Below, in pieces: positions 8,570-17,546 of a DNA stretch of 64,000 bases. A model generated the notes under the pieces. The model was not told the origin of the DNA. It saw only the letters and a list, made by a program, of their open reading frames with translations, and ran no database searches. Every line of letters begins with the position of its first letter. Positions within the stretch are counted from its first letter, which is position 1. The position numbers and the translations under genes were made by a program. Origin of the DNA: Corynebacterium uropygiale (lineage in GTDB: Bacteria; Actinomycetota; Actinomycetes; Mycobacteriales; Mycobacteriaceae); the NCBI RefSeq assembly GCF_021568315.1, contig NZ_JAKGSI010000002.1, positions 434,001 through 498,000 of the forward strand, read 5' to 3'.

Positions 8570-9406
8570 ATGGCCTATTCTGGCCCGTTCAAGGCAGGGG
8601 ACCGGGTGCAGCTCACCGATCCCAAGCGCCGGCACCACACGATCATCCTCAAGGAAGGGGGGATCTTCCACACCAACAAGGGTCAGATCGCGCACGACGA
8701 CATCATCGGTGCGGACGAGGGCACGGTCGTGACCTCCACCCTGGGCACGGAGTACCTCTGCTTCCGCCACCTCCTCGTCGACCACGTCCTGTCCATGCCG
8801 CGCGGGGCGGCGGTCATCTACCCCAAAGATTCCGCCCAGATCCTCATGGAGGGGGACATCTTCCCGGGGGCCCGAGTCCTCGAGGCCGGGGCCGGATCCG
8901 GCGCCCTGTCCATGTCGCTGCTGCGTGCCATCGGGGAGAAGGGGCGGCTCATCTCCTACGAGGTGCGCGAGGATCATCTGGACTACGCCTGCTCCAACGT
9001 GGACGAGTACTTCGGCGGGCGCCCCGAGCAGTGGGAACCGCGCCTCGGTGATCTGCGGGAGGCCACCGTCGAGAACCTTGGGGGACCGATGGATCGCGTC
9101 ATCCTTGACATGCTCGAGCCCTGGGAGTGCCTCGAGACGGCCAAGAACATCCTCATCCCGGGCGGGGTGTTCATGACGTATGTGGCGACGGTGCCCCAGC
9201 TCATGAAGGTCATGGAGGGGATTCGCGAGCAGCGCTGCTTCACGGAGCCCAAGGCGTGGGAGTCCCTCGTCCGCGAATGGAAGGTGGAGGGGTTGGCCAC
9301 TCGGCCCGAGCACCGGATGAACGCCCACACGGCGTTCCTCGTCATGGCCCGGCGCCTGGCCGATGGAGTCACCCCGCCGCGACCCCAGCGCAAAGTGCGG
9401 CGGTAG
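8570..9406 (+). CDS. trmI: tRNA (adenine(58)-N1)-methyltransferase TrmI
   Basis: TrmI methylates N1 of adenine 58 in the tRNA T-loop using S-adenosylmethionine. This 278-residue protein has the small N-terminal beta domain (GDRVQLTDPKRRHHTI) and a Rossmann methyltransferase domain with SAM motif EAGAGSGALSMSLL near residue 104 and acidic post-motif SYEVREDH; LDMLEPWE is the family's active-site region. GGGAGAG lies six bases before ATG 8570. As in mycobacteria and other corynebacteria it stands immediately upstream of the proteasome-type ATPase gene. Confidence 0.95.
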   Translation: MAYSGPFKAGDRVQLTDPKRRHHTIILKEGGIFHTNKGQIAHDDIIGADEGTVVTSTLGTEYLCFRHLLVDHVLSMPRGAAVIYPKDSAQILMEGDIFPGARVLEAGAGSGALSMSLLRAIGEKGRLISYEVREDHLDYACSNVDEYFGGRPEQWEPRLGDLREATVENLGGPMDRVILDMLEPWECLETAKNILIPGGVFMTYVATVPQLMKVMEGIREQRCFTEPKAWESLVREWKVEGLATRPEHRMNAHTAFLVMARRLADGVTPPRPQRKVRR

Positions 9407-9415
9407 GGTAGCCTT

Positions 9416-10930
9416 ATGACTATTCATGAGCCGCACGTGAACGCCGAAACGGCGAGTCTCCAACGCGATCTCCAGGCCGCCCGGGCCCGCAATGCCAAGC
9501 TGGCCGAGCTCCTCAAGGAATCGCGCGATCGGCTCAAGGATCTCCACGCGGAGATCGAGGCTCTCGCGGAGCCGGTGTCGACCTTCGGGATCTTCCTCTG
9601 CTTCGATGAGTACCGCCGGGACGCCACCATCATCACCGCAGGACGCCGCATGAGGGTGAAGGTCTCCCCGAACATGGATCGCGGCCAGCTGGTTCCCGGC
9701 GTGCGCGTGCGCCTCGGGGAGGGCAGCGTCATCGTCGAGGCCTGCGGGCTTCCCGAAACCGGCAACCTCGCCACCCTCATGGAGCGGATCGGCACCAACC
9801 GCGCCATCATCTCCACCCCGAGCGGCGAGGAAGCCGTCGTCACCCTCGCCTACGAGATCCAAGGTCACGCCCGCAGCGGCGACACCCTGCTCATCGACCA
9901 GCGCGCCGGGGTCGCCTTCGAGCGCATCCCCAAGACCGAGGTGTCCAGCCTCTCCCTCGAGGAGGTGCCGGATGTCTCCTACGCCGATATCGGTGGTCTC
10001 GACGAGCAGATCGGGAAGATCAAGGACGCCGTCGAGCTTCCTTTCGCCCACCCGGATCTCTACCGCAAGTATGAGCTGCGGCCCCCGAAGGGCGTCCTGC
10101 TCTACGGCCCGCCCGGATGCGGGAAGACGCTCATCGCGAAGGCGGTGGCCCAGTCGCTCTCCTCGCGGATCGGGGATGGTTCCCGCTCGTGGTTCCTCAA
10201 CATTAAGGGGCCGGAGCTGCTCAATAAGTTTGTGGGCGAGACGGAGCGCCGCGTCCGCATGATCTTCGAGCGGGCCCGCGAGCTCGCCTCGGAGGGACGC
10301 CCGGTCATCATCTTCTTCGATGAGATTGACTCGGTCTTCCGCACCCGCGGCTCCGGCGTGAGCTCCGACATGGAGACCACCGTGGTCCCGCAGTTCCTCA
10401 CGGAACTCGACGGCGTGGAGGACCTCCACAACGTCATCGTCATCGGCGCCACCAACCGCGAGGAGCTTCTTGACCCCGCGGTGCTGCGCCCCGGACGCCT
10501 GGACGTGAAGATCCGCGTCTCCCGCCCGGATCGCTCTGCCGCGCGGGACATCTTCACCCGCTACGTCACGGAGGGGCTGCCGCTGGAGGAGCCGGTGGAC
10601 ACCCTCATCGACACCGCGGTGACGGAGCTCTTCCGCGATAAGCCCTATGTCTCCCTCCGTTTCGCCGACGGGGACTGCCAGATCCTGCACTACCGTGACT
10701 TCGTTTCCGGGGCCATGATCGCCAACATCGTGGACCGAGCGAAGAAGCTCGCCATCAAGGACGTCCTCTCCGGCGAGGGGCAGGGACTGCACTCCCGGCA
10801 CTTTGTCGATGCGGTCGCCGCGGAGCAACAGGAAAGCGAAGATCTGCCGAATACCGCCAACCCCGACGAGTGGGCGCGGATCACCGGCAAGCAGGGGAGG
10901 ACCGTCGTTCAGGTCGATGTCATCGGCTAA
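9416..10930 (+). CDS. arc: Proteasome-type AAA ATPase ARC/Mpa
   Basis: ARC (Mpa) forms hexamers that bind Pup through an N-terminal coiled coil and unfold pupylated proteins. The 504-residue protein has a coiled coil at about residues 15-55, OB-fold interdomains, Walker A GPPGCGKT near residue 232 and Walker [10 protein letters not shown] near residue 298. The C-terminus ends in VVQVDVIG and lacks the QYL-type tail with penultimate tyrosine that docks Mpa onto the 20S proteasome, which agrees with the absence of prcBA here. Corynebacterial ARC is known to act without a proteasome, for example on pupylated ferritin. TAGGGT at 9404-9409, six bases before the ATG, suggests a leaderless mRNA. Confidence 0.95.
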   Translation: MTIHEPHVNAETASLQRDLQAARARNAKLAELLKESRDRLKDLHAEIEALAEPVSTFGIFLCFDEYRRDATIITAGRRMRVKVSPNMDRGQLVPGVRVRLGEGSVIVEACGLPETGNLATLMERIGTNRAIISTPSGEEAVVTLAYEIQGHARSGDTLLIDQRAGVAFERIPKTEVSSLSLEEVPDVSYADIGGLDEQIGKIKDAVELPFAHPDLYRKYELRPPKGVLLYGPPGCGKTLIAKAVAQSLSSRIGDGSRSWFLNIKGPELLNKFVGETERRVRMIFERARELASEGRPVIIFFDEIDSVFRTRGSGVSSDMETTVVPQFLTELDGVEDLHNVIVIGATNREELLDPAVLRPGRLDVKIRVSRPDRSAARDIFTRYVTEGLPLEEPVDTLIDTAVTELFRDKPYVSLRFADGDCQILHYRDFVSGAMIANIVDRAKKLAIKDVLSGEGQGLHSRHFVDAVAAEQQESEDLPNTANPDEWARITGKQGRTVVQVDVIG

Positions 10931-10940
10931 GCTGTGACCC

Positions 10941-12461
10941 ATGACGCGCTACATGGGTACGGAGACGGAATTTGGCATCGCAACCCCGGCTCAGCCGGAG
11001 TTCAGCCCGATTATCAGCTCCACTCATGCGGTTGCGACGTACGCGGCCCTGCACACCTCCGCGCGCTCTCGCTGGGACTACGTCTCCGAGTCCCCGCTCA
11101 AGGATCTCCGGGGCTTTGACCTGCGGCGCTATCACACGGTGCCGGTCGTCGAGCCCGATGCCGTGGGCGTGGCCAACGTCGTGACCTCCAATGGGGGCCG
11201 CTTCTACGTCGATCACGCCCACCCCGAGTTCTCGACGCCCGAGGTCACCTCCGCCTGGGACGCGCTCCGCTATGACGTGGCGGGGCAGGTCATCGCGCAG
11301 CAGGCCATCGATGCGGTGGCGGAGGTCTCCGGGCGTGGGGTGTCTGTTCTCAAGAACATGGACCCCTGCCCGGCGATCAAGATGTATAAGAACAACGTCG
11401 ACGGCAAGGGCGCCTCCTACGGCTCGCACGAGAATTATCTCTTCCGCCGGGAGACGGACTTCACCACCATGGCCCAAGGGCTCATTCCCTTCTTCGTGGC
11501 AAGGCAGGTGGTGATCGGGGCGGGGCGCGTGGGCCTCGGCGAGGAGGGCCAGACCCCCGGCTTCCAGATCTCCCAGCGTGCCGACTACTTCTACCAGGAG
11601 ATCTCCCTGGAAACCACCCTCAACCGCGGGATCATCAACACCCGCGATGAGCCGCACGCTGATGCCGACCAGTGGCGCCGCCTCCACGTCATCATTGGCG
11701 ACGCCAACATGTCCCACACCTCCATCCTCCTCAAGCTGGGCATGACGGCGCTGGTCATGGACGCTATCGAGGAGGGGGAGTCCTTCCGCGACCTCGCGCT
11801 CACCGAACCCGTCGCGGCGCTCCAGGTCATCTCCCACGACCCGACGCTGCGCACCACGGTGGAGCTCAAGGACGGCCGTCGCCTCAGCGCCCTCGAGATC
11901 CTCGCGGAATACCGGCAAAAAGTCCAGGCGCGCACCCCGGAGGAGGAGTCCATCCTCACGCTGTGGGATGAGGTGACGACGGACCTGGCCGCAGATCCGC
12001 TCCGCGCCGCTGACCGGCTCGACTGGGCTGCCAAGTGGGCGCTCATCTCCTCCTACACCCGGCGGGGGCTCAGCATCGATGACCCGAAGATCAAGCTCAT
12101 CGACCTCCAATACCACGACGTCGACCCCGCGCGCTCGCTCTATCACGCGCTCGTCGCGAAGGGCCGGATGAGAACACTGCTTTCGACGGAGGAGATTGAG
12201 GCGGCCGTCGAGAATGCTCCCGAGGACTCCCGGGCCTGGCTGCGCGGCTACCTCGTGAGTAGGTGGGGCGAGGAGGTCATCGCCGCCAACTGGCAGAGCG
12301 TCATCCTCGCGAGCCCGAAGGGCAACGCCACCGTGCGGATGGATGCTCTCGACGCGGGCCGCGCCGCCCAGGTGCGCGAGGCCTGCGAGGACGCGGCAGA
12401 CGTCTCCGCGCTGCTTGAGGCACTGGAGTCCTGCGGCCTGAGCATCACGTATTTTTCCTAA
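10941..12461 (+). CDS. dop: Deamidase/depupylase of Pup
   Basis: Dop deamidates the C-terminal Gln of Pup to Glu so that it can be ligated, and also removes Pup from targets. It shares the glutamine-synthetase-like carboxylate-amine ligase fold with PafA. The start MGTETEFGIA carries the metal/ATP-binding Glu residues, and SYGSHENYLFRR, NTRDEPHADAD and DANMSHTSI are typical. Length is 506 residues, as in other Dop proteins. The gene follows arc by 10 bases and precedes pup. TAAGCT at 10928-10933, seven bases before the ATG and overlapping the arc stop, is a candidate internal leaderless promoter. Confidence 0.95.
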   Translation: MTRYMGTETEFGIATPAQPEFSPIISSTHAVATYAALHTSARSRWDYVSESPLKDLRGFDLRRYHTVPVVEPDAVGVANVVTSNGGRFYVDHAHPEFSTPEVTSAWDALRYDVAGQVIAQQAIDAVAEVSGRGVSVLKNMDPCPAIKMYKNNVDGKGASYGSHENYLFRRETDFTTMAQGLIPFFVARQVVIGAGRVGLGEEGQTPGFQISQRADYFYQEISLETTLNRGIINTRDEPHADADQWRRLHVIIGDANMSHTSILLKLGMTALVMDAIEEGESFRDLALTEPVAALQVISHDPTLRTTVELKDGRRLSALEILAEYRQKVQARTPEEESILTLWDEVTTDLAADPLRAADRLDWAAKWALISSYTRRGLSIDDPKIKLIDLQYHDVDPARSLYHALVAKGRMRTLLSTEEIEAAVENAPEDSRAWLRGYLVSRWGEEVIAANWQSVILASPKGNATVRMDALDAGRAAQVREACEDAADVSALLEALESCGLSITYFS

Positions 12462-12470
12462 TAATGAGGG

Positions 12471-12476
12471 TAGACT
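12471..12476 (+). promoter_or_regulatory. Candidate -10 box for pup
   Basis: TAGACT lies in the dop-pup gap, about 38 bases upstream of the pup ATG, leaving a short leader that includes the GAAGGAG ribosome site at 12494-12500. No clear -35 element is seen. It would give pup a promoter separate from arc-dop. Confidence 0.45.
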
Positions 12477-12513
12477 ACCCCACGTTCCTGTGTGAAGGAG
12501 AGTGAATAGCCCA

Positions 12514-12699
12514 ATGTCATCGCAGTCCCAGATTCAGCGGCATGCCGGGGGCGGGGACGCCCCCGAGGAGGAGTTTGAGGCCGGCCAGGTGTCCATCAAC
12601 ACCGGCGCCACCGATGAGCTCCTCGATGAAATCGACGGCCTCCTGGAAAACAACGCCGAGGAATTCGTGCGCTCCTACGTCCAGAAGGGCGGCCAGTAG
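12514..12699 (+). CDS. pup: Prokaryotic ubiquitin-like protein Pup
   Basis: Pup is a small, mostly disordered protein ligated to lysines of target proteins. The 61-residue product is acidic, has the ATDELLDEIDGLLENNAEEF helix that binds the ATPase coiled coil, and ends in Gly-Gly-Gln, the form needing Dop deamidation before PafA can use it. I prefer ATG 12514, served by GAAGGAG at 12494-12500, over GTG 12502, which is one base from that site. It lies between dop and pafA, 5 bases before pafA, with no room for prcB or prcA. Confidence 0.96.
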   Translation: MSSQSQIQRHAGGGDAPEEEFEAGQVSINTGATDELLDEIDGLLENNAEEFVRSYVQKGGQ

Positions 12700-12704
12700 A
12701 GCGC

Positions 12705-14144
12705 ATGACGCAGCCGGAGATTTTCTACCGTCGGATCATGGGGATTGAGACGGAGTACGGCATCGCGTGCACCGGGGAGACGGGGGAGAAGCGGCTGGGC
12801 CCGGATGAGGCCGCCCGCTACCTCTTCCGGCCCATCGTCGCCCGCTATGCCAGCTCCAATGTCTTCATTCCCAACGCATCGCGGCTCTACCTCGACGTCG
12901 GGGCGCACCCCGAGGTCGCGACGGCCGAGTGCGATCACCTCTCCCAGCTCCTCGCGCACGATCGTGCCGGGGACACGGCGCTCCACGAGCTCTCCCTCAC
13001 CGCCGAGGAGGCTCTTCGCCGCGACGGCATCGAGGCCCAGATTCATCTGCTGCGCAACAATGTCGACACGGTGGGCAACTCCTACGGCTGCCATGAGAAC
13101 TACCTGGTGGGGCGCGAGGTGATCCTCAAGAACCTCGGGAACCGGCTCATGGCCTTCCTCATCACCCGCCAGCTCATCTGCGGCGCCGGCACGATCGCCC
13201 GGAAAAATGCCGGTTATCCTGCGGGTTTCTGCATCTCCCAGCGGGCCGACCACGTCTGGGAGGGCGTCTCCTCCGCAACGACGCGCGCCCGCCCCATGAT
13301 CAACACCCGGGACGAGCCGCACGCGGATTCCTCGCGCTACCGGCGGATGCACGTCATCGTGGGTGACTCCACCATGGCGGAGCCCACGACGGCTCTGAAG
13401 ATCGGCTCCATGCTCCTCATGCTGGAGATGATGGAGGCCGGCTGGGAGCTTCCTCCCTTCGAGGTGGCCCACCCCTCGCAGCACATTCGCGACATCGCCC
13501 GCGACATCACCGGCTCCACCCCCATCGTGATGAAGGACAGCTCCACGGTCACGGCGCTGGAGATTCAAGAGGCCTATTGCGCCGCGGCGACCGAGTACCT
13601 CGGGCAGCGCGAGGTGCCGGAGGGGGAGGGGACCCCCACGGAGGAGCTTCGGCGCGTCGTCGAGCTGTGGGAGCGCACCCTCACCGCCATCCGCGCACAG
13701 AAGCTTGAGATGGTGGGCAAGGACATCGACTGGGTCATCAAGTACCTGCTTCTTCGTCGCTATGAGGAGCGCTGGGGGACCACCGACCCCCTCGACCCGC
13801 GCCTCATCAACCTCGACCTCCGCTATCACGAGATCCACCCCGCACGCGGCCTCGCCCACCTCCTCGAGCGCCGCGGCCTCATTCACCGGTGGATTGACGA
13901 CGACGCCATCTCGGACGCCCGCCAGCACGCTCCGTCCACTACCCGTGCACACCTGCGCGGGGCCTTCCTCACCCGGGCCCAGGAACTGGGCGCCCCGGTC
14001 ACGGTGGACTGGATGCGCCTCAAGCTGGACCGGCCCGAGCCGGAGATGGTGGAGCTCAGCGACCCCTTCCAGGCGGTGGATGAGCGCGTCGACGCCCTCA
14101 TCGCCACCATGGAGAACTACGCGCAGCAGGGGCTCTATCGATGA
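12705..14144 (+). CDS. pafA: Pup-protein ligase PafA
   Basis: PafA phosphorylates the C-terminal Glu of deamidated Pup with ATP and attaches it to substrate lysines. The 479-residue protein carries the GS-like start IMGIETEYGIAC with the metal-binding Glu pair, SYGCHENYLVGR, the NTRDEPHADSSR motif shared with Dop, and VGDSTMAEPT. Its length matches the family (about 480). It follows pup by 5 bases and shares ATGA with pafB at 14141-14144. Assignment as PafA rather than Dop rests on position and on the IMGIETEYG start. Confidence 0.95.
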   Translation: MTQPEIFYRRIMGIETEYGIACTGETGEKRLGPDEAARYLFRPIVARYASSNVFIPNASRLYLDVGAHPEVATAECDHLSQLLAHDRAGDTALHELSLTAEEALRRDGIEAQIHLLRNNVDTVGNSYGCHENYLVGREVILKNLGNRLMAFLITRQLICGAGTIARKNAGYPAGFCISQRADHVWEGVSSATTRARPMINTRDEPHADSSRYRRMHVIVGDSTMAEPTTALKIGSMLLMLEMMEAGWELPPFEVAHPSQHIRDIARDITGSTPIVMKDSSTVTALEIQEAYCAAATEYLGQREVPEGEGTPTEELRRVVELWERTLTAIRAQKLEMVGKDIDWVIKYLLLRRYEERWGTTDPLDPRLINLDLRYHEIHPARGLAHLLERRGLIHRWIDDDAISDARQHAPSTTRAHLRGAFLTRAQELGAPVTVDWMRLKLDRPEPEMVELSDPFQAVDERVDALIATMENYAQQGLYR

Positions 14145-15115
14145 GCCGAGACAATCGCGTGGAGATGGAGAGGCTGGTCAACCTGACCTTTGCCTTTCTC
14201 CATGCCTCGCGAACGGGCCGTACGAGCCTCAGCGCGGACTGGCTCATCTCCCACGTGCGCGGATATGAGCACGAGGAGGGTCGCGCGGAGAGCGCGCGCC
14301 GCAAGCTTCGCCGCGATGTGAAGAATCTTCAGCTCGCCGGTGTCCCCATCCGGGCCTTCAGCGAGGACGGCGCCGCGCACTACGCCCTCAACGATGAGGA
14401 CTACGCCCTGCCCGCGCTGAGCCTCAGTCCCGAGGAGGCGACGGTCCTGGGCTTGGCGGGGGACATCGGTACCTCGGGGGCGCTGTCGGCCTTTGCCCGC
14501 TCGGGGTGGATGAAGCTCGCGGCCGGCGGGGCCCGGCGGGACTTGGGGACCACCCCGGCCGTCGCGCTCTCCGCGGACATCGACCGGATGAGCCCCGGCG
14601 TCCTCACGGCGCTGCTCGGCGCGCACGAGAGAAAACAGCGCATCGAGTTCGACTATCAGGCCATGAGCACCGCCCCCGTTGTGCGTCGCCGGATGGACCT
14701 CTGGGGGCTCGTCGCGCACCGTTCCCGGCTGTACATGGTGGGTTTCGACCTCGACCGCGGCGAGGAACGCGCGTTCCGAATCCACCGCGTCTCCCACGTC
14801 CAGGCCACCGGGCCCGCCGGGCACGAGCCGGGGGAGCGCAATCTTCAGGACATCGTCCAGGACTGCCTCCACCGTGGTGGGGAGCGGGTCGACGTCCTCT
14901 TCCGTGTGGAGGGGGAACCTGTCTATGACGTTGTGCGCCAGGCCACCAAGCAGCCGGACGGCACGTATCTCCTTCGCCAGGTGGATCCCGAGTGGGCGGC
15001 CCGCACGGCGGCAGGGGTGGCACCCGACATGGTGCTGGTTTCCCCGCCCGAGGTCATCGAGGACACGATCGCCCTCCTGCGCCATGCCGTCGGGGAGGGG
15101 AAGGAGCAGCAATGA
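14141..15115 (+). CDS. pafB: WYL-domain transcriptional regulator PafB
   Basis: PafB (324 residues) has an N-terminal winged helix followed by a WYL domain, seen here in the RKQRIEFDYQAM and LWGLVAHRSRLYMVGFDLD segments. In mycobacteria PafB and PafC form a heterodimeric activator of the RecA/LexA-independent DNA damage response. It is translationally coupled at both ends: ATGA overlaps link it to pafA and pafC. Confidence 0.92.
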   Translation: MSRDNRVEMERLVNLTFAFLHASRTGRTSLSADWLISHVRGYEHEEGRAESARRKLRRDVKNLQLAGVPIRAFSEDGAAHYALNDEDYALPALSLSPEEATVLGLAGDIGTSGALSAFARSGWMKLAAGGARRDLGTTPAVALSADIDRMSPGVLTALLGAHERKQRIEFDYQAMSTAPVVRRRMDLWGLVAHRSRLYMVGFDLDRGEERAFRIHRVSHVQATGPAGHEPGERNLQDIVQDCLHRGGERVDVLFRVEGEPVYDVVRQATKQPDGTYLLRQVDPEWAARTAAGVAPDMVLVSPPEVIEDTIALLRHAVGEGKEQQ

Positions 15116-16095
15116 AGGTCTCTCACCTGTCCGACGTCGTCCGCATGCTCAACCTCATTCCTTATTTCGAGCAGCACCCGGGCTACTCACTCATGGAGGC
15201 CTCAAGGGATTTGGGCATCGACGCCCAGCAGCTGCTCAAAGACCTCCACTGCCTCTGGTGCTGCGGCCCAGGAGACATGCACGGGGAGCTCGTGGACATG
15301 GAGAAGCCCTCCTACCACGGGGTTCTCATTCATGATGATCAGGGCCTCGACCGCGCCCTGCGCCTCACCCGCGTGGAGGCCGCCGCGCTCCTGCTCATCC
15401 TCGAGCAGCTCGAGGCGATCCCCGACATCGAGAACCGCCAGGCCGTCGTGTCCGCCGCGGAGAAGCTCCGCTCCATCATGGGCGTCAAGGCCGGGGTGGT
15501 CTACGACTCTGACGCGGCCCGCACGACGAACAGCGACGAGGAGCACGCGACCTCCGTCATCGCGGAGGCCATCCGCCGCCGCGTCCTCATCCGCTGCGAC
15601 TATGTCTCCGCCCGGAGTAATACGCGCCGGGAGCGCGTCGTCGATCCCCATCACCTCTTCAGCCGGGAGGGGCAGACCTACCTGTCCGGGCTCGATACGG
15701 AGACAGGGGAGGAGCGCTCCTTCCGGATCGACAGGATGGAGTCCGTGCGCGCCACCGAGGAGGCGGCGGGGCCGTTGACGGGCGCCCGTGACTTCGATCC
15801 GAGCGATCCCTTCCACTTCCAGGAGTCCCCCGAATGGGCAGACATTGAGCTCCACCCCCAGGCCACATGGATGGCGGACTATTGGCCCATGGAGCTGGGT
15901 CAGGCCAGCGAGGATGGGTGGATCACCGCGCAGATGCCGTGGAGTTCCTCGGCGTGGATGTGCCGATTCCTCCTCGAGCACTCGGATAGGATTCACCTCA
16001 TTGGCCCGGAGTCACTGCGGGCCCAGGTCGCAGAAAGGGCCCGGTCCGCGTTAGGATCCTATGCGGCGTGCCCTCAACACTCGAAGAAAGGCTAA
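15112..16095 (+). CDS. pafC: WYL-domain transcriptional regulator PafC
   Basis: A 327-residue paralogue of PafB: winged-helix N-terminus (LSDVVRMLNLIPYFEQHPG), then a WYL domain (VLIRCDYVSARSNTRRERVV and LFSREGQTYLSGLDTETGEE). It is the expected heterodimer partner of PafB. ATG 15112 overlaps the pafB stop, with GGGGAAGGAG just upstream; longer in-frame readings would run inside pafB and are rejected. tatA follows after 6 bases. Confidence 0.92.
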   Translation: MKVSHLSDVVRMLNLIPYFEQHPGYSLMEASRDLGIDAQQLLKDLHCLWCCGPGDMHGELVDMEKPSYHGVLIHDDQGLDRALRLTRVEAAALLLILEQLEAIPDIENRQAVVSAAEKLRSIMGVKAGVVYDSDAARTTNSDEEHATSVIAEAIRRRVLIRCDYVSARSNTRRERVVDPHHLFSREGQTYLSGLDTETGEERSFRIDRMESVRATEEAAGPLTGARDFDPSDPFHFQESPEWADIELHPQATWMADYWPMELGQASEDGWITAQMPWSSSAWMCRFLLEHSDRIHLIGPESLRAQVAERARSALGSYAACPQHSKKG

Positions 16096-16101
16096 ATACT
16101 C

Positions 16102-16422
16102 ATGACTCTTGGTCCGTGGGAGATTGCCCTCATCATCCTCCTGGTGATCGTGCTCTTCGGCGCAAAGCGCCTGCCCGATGCCGCCCGATCCCTGGGTCGC
16201 TCGATGCGCATCTTCAAATCCGAGGTCAAGGAAATGGGTCGCGACGACGAGCGCGACGAAGCCCAGCGCGCACAGCAGGCTCAGCAGACCCAGCAGGCTC
16301 TGCCCCCACAGCAGCCGGCTACCCCTCAGCAGCAGGGATTCTCGGCGCAGGCCCAGCCGCAGCAGCCCCCGCAGGCCGCTCCCCAGCAGCAGCCTCACGA
16401 CCCCCAGCAGCCGCAGCAGTAG
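16102..16422 (+). CDS. tatA: Sec-independent translocase subunit TatA
   Basis: TatA forms the pore-like complex of the twin-arginine system for exporting folded proteins. This 106-residue protein has a single N-terminal membrane helix (residues about 5-21, [20 protein letters not shown] with the typical FG hinge), an amphipathic helix ([18 protein letters not shown]) and an unstructured Gln/Pro/Ala-rich tail made by CAG-rich codons. The tail composition suggests replication slippage in a disordered region. It lies between pafC and tatC, the usual actinobacterial order. Confidence 0.95.
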   Translation: MTLGPWEIALIILLVIVLFGAKRLPDAARSLGRSMRIFKSEVKEMGRDDERDEAQRAQQAQQTQQALPPQQPATPQQQGFSAQAQPQQPPQAAPQQQPHDPQQPQQ

Positions 16423-16452
16423 AAATTCTCGTCTCTCGGAGGACCTTTCTTC

Positions 16453-17478
16453 ATGAGCACACCTGCTCGAGCATCCCGCTCGAGGACGCGGAGGCGCCGC
16501 CGGAAGGATAATCCCGACGGCACCATGACGCTCGTCGAGCATCTCATGGAGCTTCGCCACCGCGTGATCGTGTCTCTCATCGCGCTGGCGCTCGGCACCA
16601 TTGTGGGCTTCATCTGGTACCAGCACGGTTTCTCTCTTTCCGTGCGCGGATATGAGCTCACGGTGAAGTCCCTCGGCGATATTCTTCGCGGCCCCTACTG
16701 CAGCCTCCCTCCTGACAAGCGAGCGTCCTTCACCGCCGACGGCGAGTGCCGCCTCCTGGCCACGAGCCCCTTCGAAATGCTCATCCTCCGCATCAAGGTG
16801 GGCGCGGTGGCTGGCTGCATCTTCTCCTGTCCGGTCTGGCTGTATCAGCTGTGGGCATTCATCACCCCGGGCCTGCATAAGAAGGAGCGCCGCTTCACGC
16901 TGATCTTCGTGAGCATCGCGGTTCTTCTCTTCCTCCTCGGCGCTGTGCTGTCCTATGTCATCCTGTCGGTCGGCCTGGAATTCCTGCTGAGTATGGGTGA
17001 TCAATACCAGTCGGCCGCGCTCACCGGTGAAACCTATTTCTATTACGTCATCATTCTTCTTCTAGTTTTTGGCGTGAGCTTTGAGCTTCCGCTCATCATT
17101 GGGGCGCTCAATATCATGGGGATCTTGCCCTATTCGGCGGTGAAGAATAAGCGCCGCATCATTATCGTCTGCCTCGCGGTCCTCGCTGCCGTGGTCACCC
17201 CGGGGCAAGAACCGACATCAATGATCGCTCTCACCGCCTGCCTGAGTCTCCTCACGGAGATCTCCTTCCAGTTCTGCCGGATCAACGATAAGCGCCGAGG
17301 GGAGGAGCGCCCCGAGTGGATGGATCTGGACGATGAAGAGTCCTCCCCGCTCAACGAGTCACCCTCACCGATCTCCCAGCCCCAGGCCGTCGCCCGTCCC
17401 GGGAGCATCTCCTCCCCGAAGAGCACGGGGAAGAATTACGGCTCGAGCTCCGGCACGGACTTCTCGGACGTGCTCTAG
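16453..17478 (+). CDS. tatC: Sec-independent translocase subunit TatC
   Basis: TatC binds the twin-arginine signal peptide and nucleates the translocon. The 341-residue protein has the conserved N-terminal segment MTLVEHLMELRHRV, followed by about six membrane helices, with family residues in PVWLYQLWAFITPGLHKKE. The hydrophilic Ser/Pro-rich C-terminal tail of about 60 residues is longer than in E. coli TatC (258 residues) and is common in actinobacteria. GGAGG lies nine bases before ATG 16453. Confidence 0.95.
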   Translation: MSTPARASRSRTRRRRRKDNPDGTMTLVEHLMELRHRVIVSLIALALGTIVGFIWYQHGFSLSVRGYELTVKSLGDILRGPYCSLPPDKRASFTADGECRLLATSPFEMLILRIKVGAVAGCIFSCPVWLYQLWAFITPGLHKKERRFTLIFVSIAVLLFLLGAVLSYVILSVGLEFLLSMGDQYQSAALTGETYFYYVIILLLVFGVSFELPLIIGALNIMGILPYSAVKNKRRIIIVCLAVLAAVVTPGQEPTSMIALTACLSLLTEISFQFCRINDKRRGEERPEWMDLDDEESSPLNESPSPISQPQAVARPGSISSPKSTGKNYGSSSGTDFSDVL

Positions 17479-17546
17479 GGCGCGGCAGTGCGCGATCCCG
17501 GCGCCCCCTCGTCGATGCCCCTTTCGGATTCGGTACCGTAGGGGGC

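Noticed and set aside
8540..10942. Open frame of 800 codons on the minus strand opposite trmI and arc
   Set aside because: Same antisense artefact; the plus strand carries well-conserved enzymes across the whole length.
16260..16420. CAG-rich repetitive stretch
   Set aside because: It codes for the Gln/Pro-rich tail of TatA; not an independent repeat element.
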